Positions 14,417 through 14,562 of a stretch of DNA of 14,562 nt are shown in pieces (within the stretch, counting starts at the first letter, position 1; each line of letters opens with the position of its first letter). The notes under the pieces are model-generated. The model was not told the DNA's origin, ran no database searches, and saw only the letters and a list, made by a program, of their open reading frames with translations. The stretch comes from DATIJC01 sp035479015 (GTDB lineage Bacteria > Patescibacteriota > Microgenomatia > UBA1400 > UBA12028), in contig DATIJC010000040.1 of the NCBI GenBank assembly GCA_035479015.1, forward strand, positions 1-14,562. The letters are read 5' to 3'. The position numbers and the translations under genes were made by a program.

Positions 14417-14510
14417 TTTACCGGGATTCCCGGTTTTTTGTAAAATAATTGACATTTACCGGGATTCCCGGTTTTTTGTAAAATAATTGACATTTACCGG
14501 GATTCCCGGT
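14417..14510. repeat. Three palindromes ACCGGGATTCCCGGT in a 38-bp direct repeat
   Basis: Identical palindrome cores at 14420-14434, 14458-14472 and 14496-14510. Two full 38-bp units (14417-14454, 14455-14492) are identical, and the third is truncated at the palindrome. Each of the two full units carries T6 after the palindrome and TTGACA at its end. Too few and too short to be a CRISPR array. Confidence 0.9.
14420..14440 (+). terminator. Possible intrinsic terminator after ndk
   Basis: ACCGG/CCGGT with a GATTC loop followed by TTTTTT gives a short terminator-like structure, repeated at 14458-14477. The 5-bp stem makes this weak, and the palindrome may primarily be a protein-binding site. 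Confidence 0.35.
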
Positions 14511-14515
14511 AAAAT
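14487..14515 (+). promoter_or_regulatory. Promoter with an operator-like palindrome in its spacer
   Basis: TTGACA (14487-14492) and TAAAAT (14510-14515) are exactly 17 bp apart. The spacer is filled by the palindrome TACCGGGATTCCCGGTA, so a protein bound there should block RNA polymerase. The gene start follows 8 nt after the -10. Confidence 0.7.
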
Positions 14516-14523
14516 GCGAACAT

Positions 14524-14562
14524 ATGAAGATAAATATACCCAATAGTGCTTGGCTGAGATCG
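14524..14562 (+). CDS. 5' end of an unrecognised gene (partial)
   Basis: ATG at 14524 opens MKINIPNSAWLRS and continues off the window. The start is supported by the well-formed promoter immediately upstream and an open frame. It has no Shine-Dalgarno site, so leaderless or near-leaderless translation is likely. Thirteen residues are too few to assign a function. Confidence 0.6.
   Translation, partial: MKINIPNSAWLRS

Noticed and set aside
14417..14510. CRISPR array
   Set aside because: The 38-bp units are directly abutting and identical, with no variable spacers, and fit promoter-operator duplication better.

Overview
The window looks like a chromosomal segment of a Patescibacteria/CPR bacterium, probably Microgenomates-like. 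This is an inference from the protein style, not a search result. Supporting signs are a compact LeuRS with short-repeat insertions, a leuS-comEA-comEC run, secreted beta-sandwich surface proteins, several starts placed 6-8 nt after a -10 hexamer (leaderless-type), a tRNA without encoded CCA, and dispersed palindromic and heptamer repeats.

Layout. Positions 1-1824 (minus) hold one long open frame that leaves the window at its 3' end. It starts with two domains resembling the core-binding (SAM-like) domain of tyrosine recombinases, reads in frame through a 97-bp palindromic repeat, then crosses a membrane segment into a tail-fibre/adhesin-like surface protein. Positions 1861-2207 hold no gene but carry a cluster of DnaA-box-like sites. 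Positions 2208-2960 (plus) encode a PaaX-like transcriptional regulator. Positions 2961-3396 are non-coding, with a heptamer repeat and a second copy of the palindromic element. Positions 6751-3397 (minus) form a tight four-gene envelope operon: a small membrane/coiled-coil protein, a WxL-like secreted protein, a WxL-interacting-like anchored protein, and a multi-pass protein with Ig-like and carboxypeptidase-regulatory-like domains. Divergent from it, 6790-11046 (plus) encode LeuRS, a ComEA-like DNA-binding protein and a ComEC-like DNA channel. Positions 11047-12401 are about 1.35 kb of AT-rich DNA without a convincing gene but with several repeats. An M16 zinc peptidase (12402-13715) and ndk (13822-14292) follow. 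A convergent tRNA-Arg(CCT) lies at 14300-14371. The window ends with three copies of a palindrome at 38-bp spacing. The last copy sits inside a promoter for a gene that begins at 14524 and runs off the edge.

How it fits together: leuS, ndk and tRNA-Arg are housekeeping. comEA/comEC suggest DNA uptake. The minus-strand operon and the left-edge protein point to a substantial cell-surface programme. The most unusual features are the recombinase-domain/surface-protein fusion with an in-frame mobile repeat, the family of 7- and 9-bp tandem repeats found both between genes and inside leuS, and the terminal palindrome array that appears to mix operator and terminator functions.
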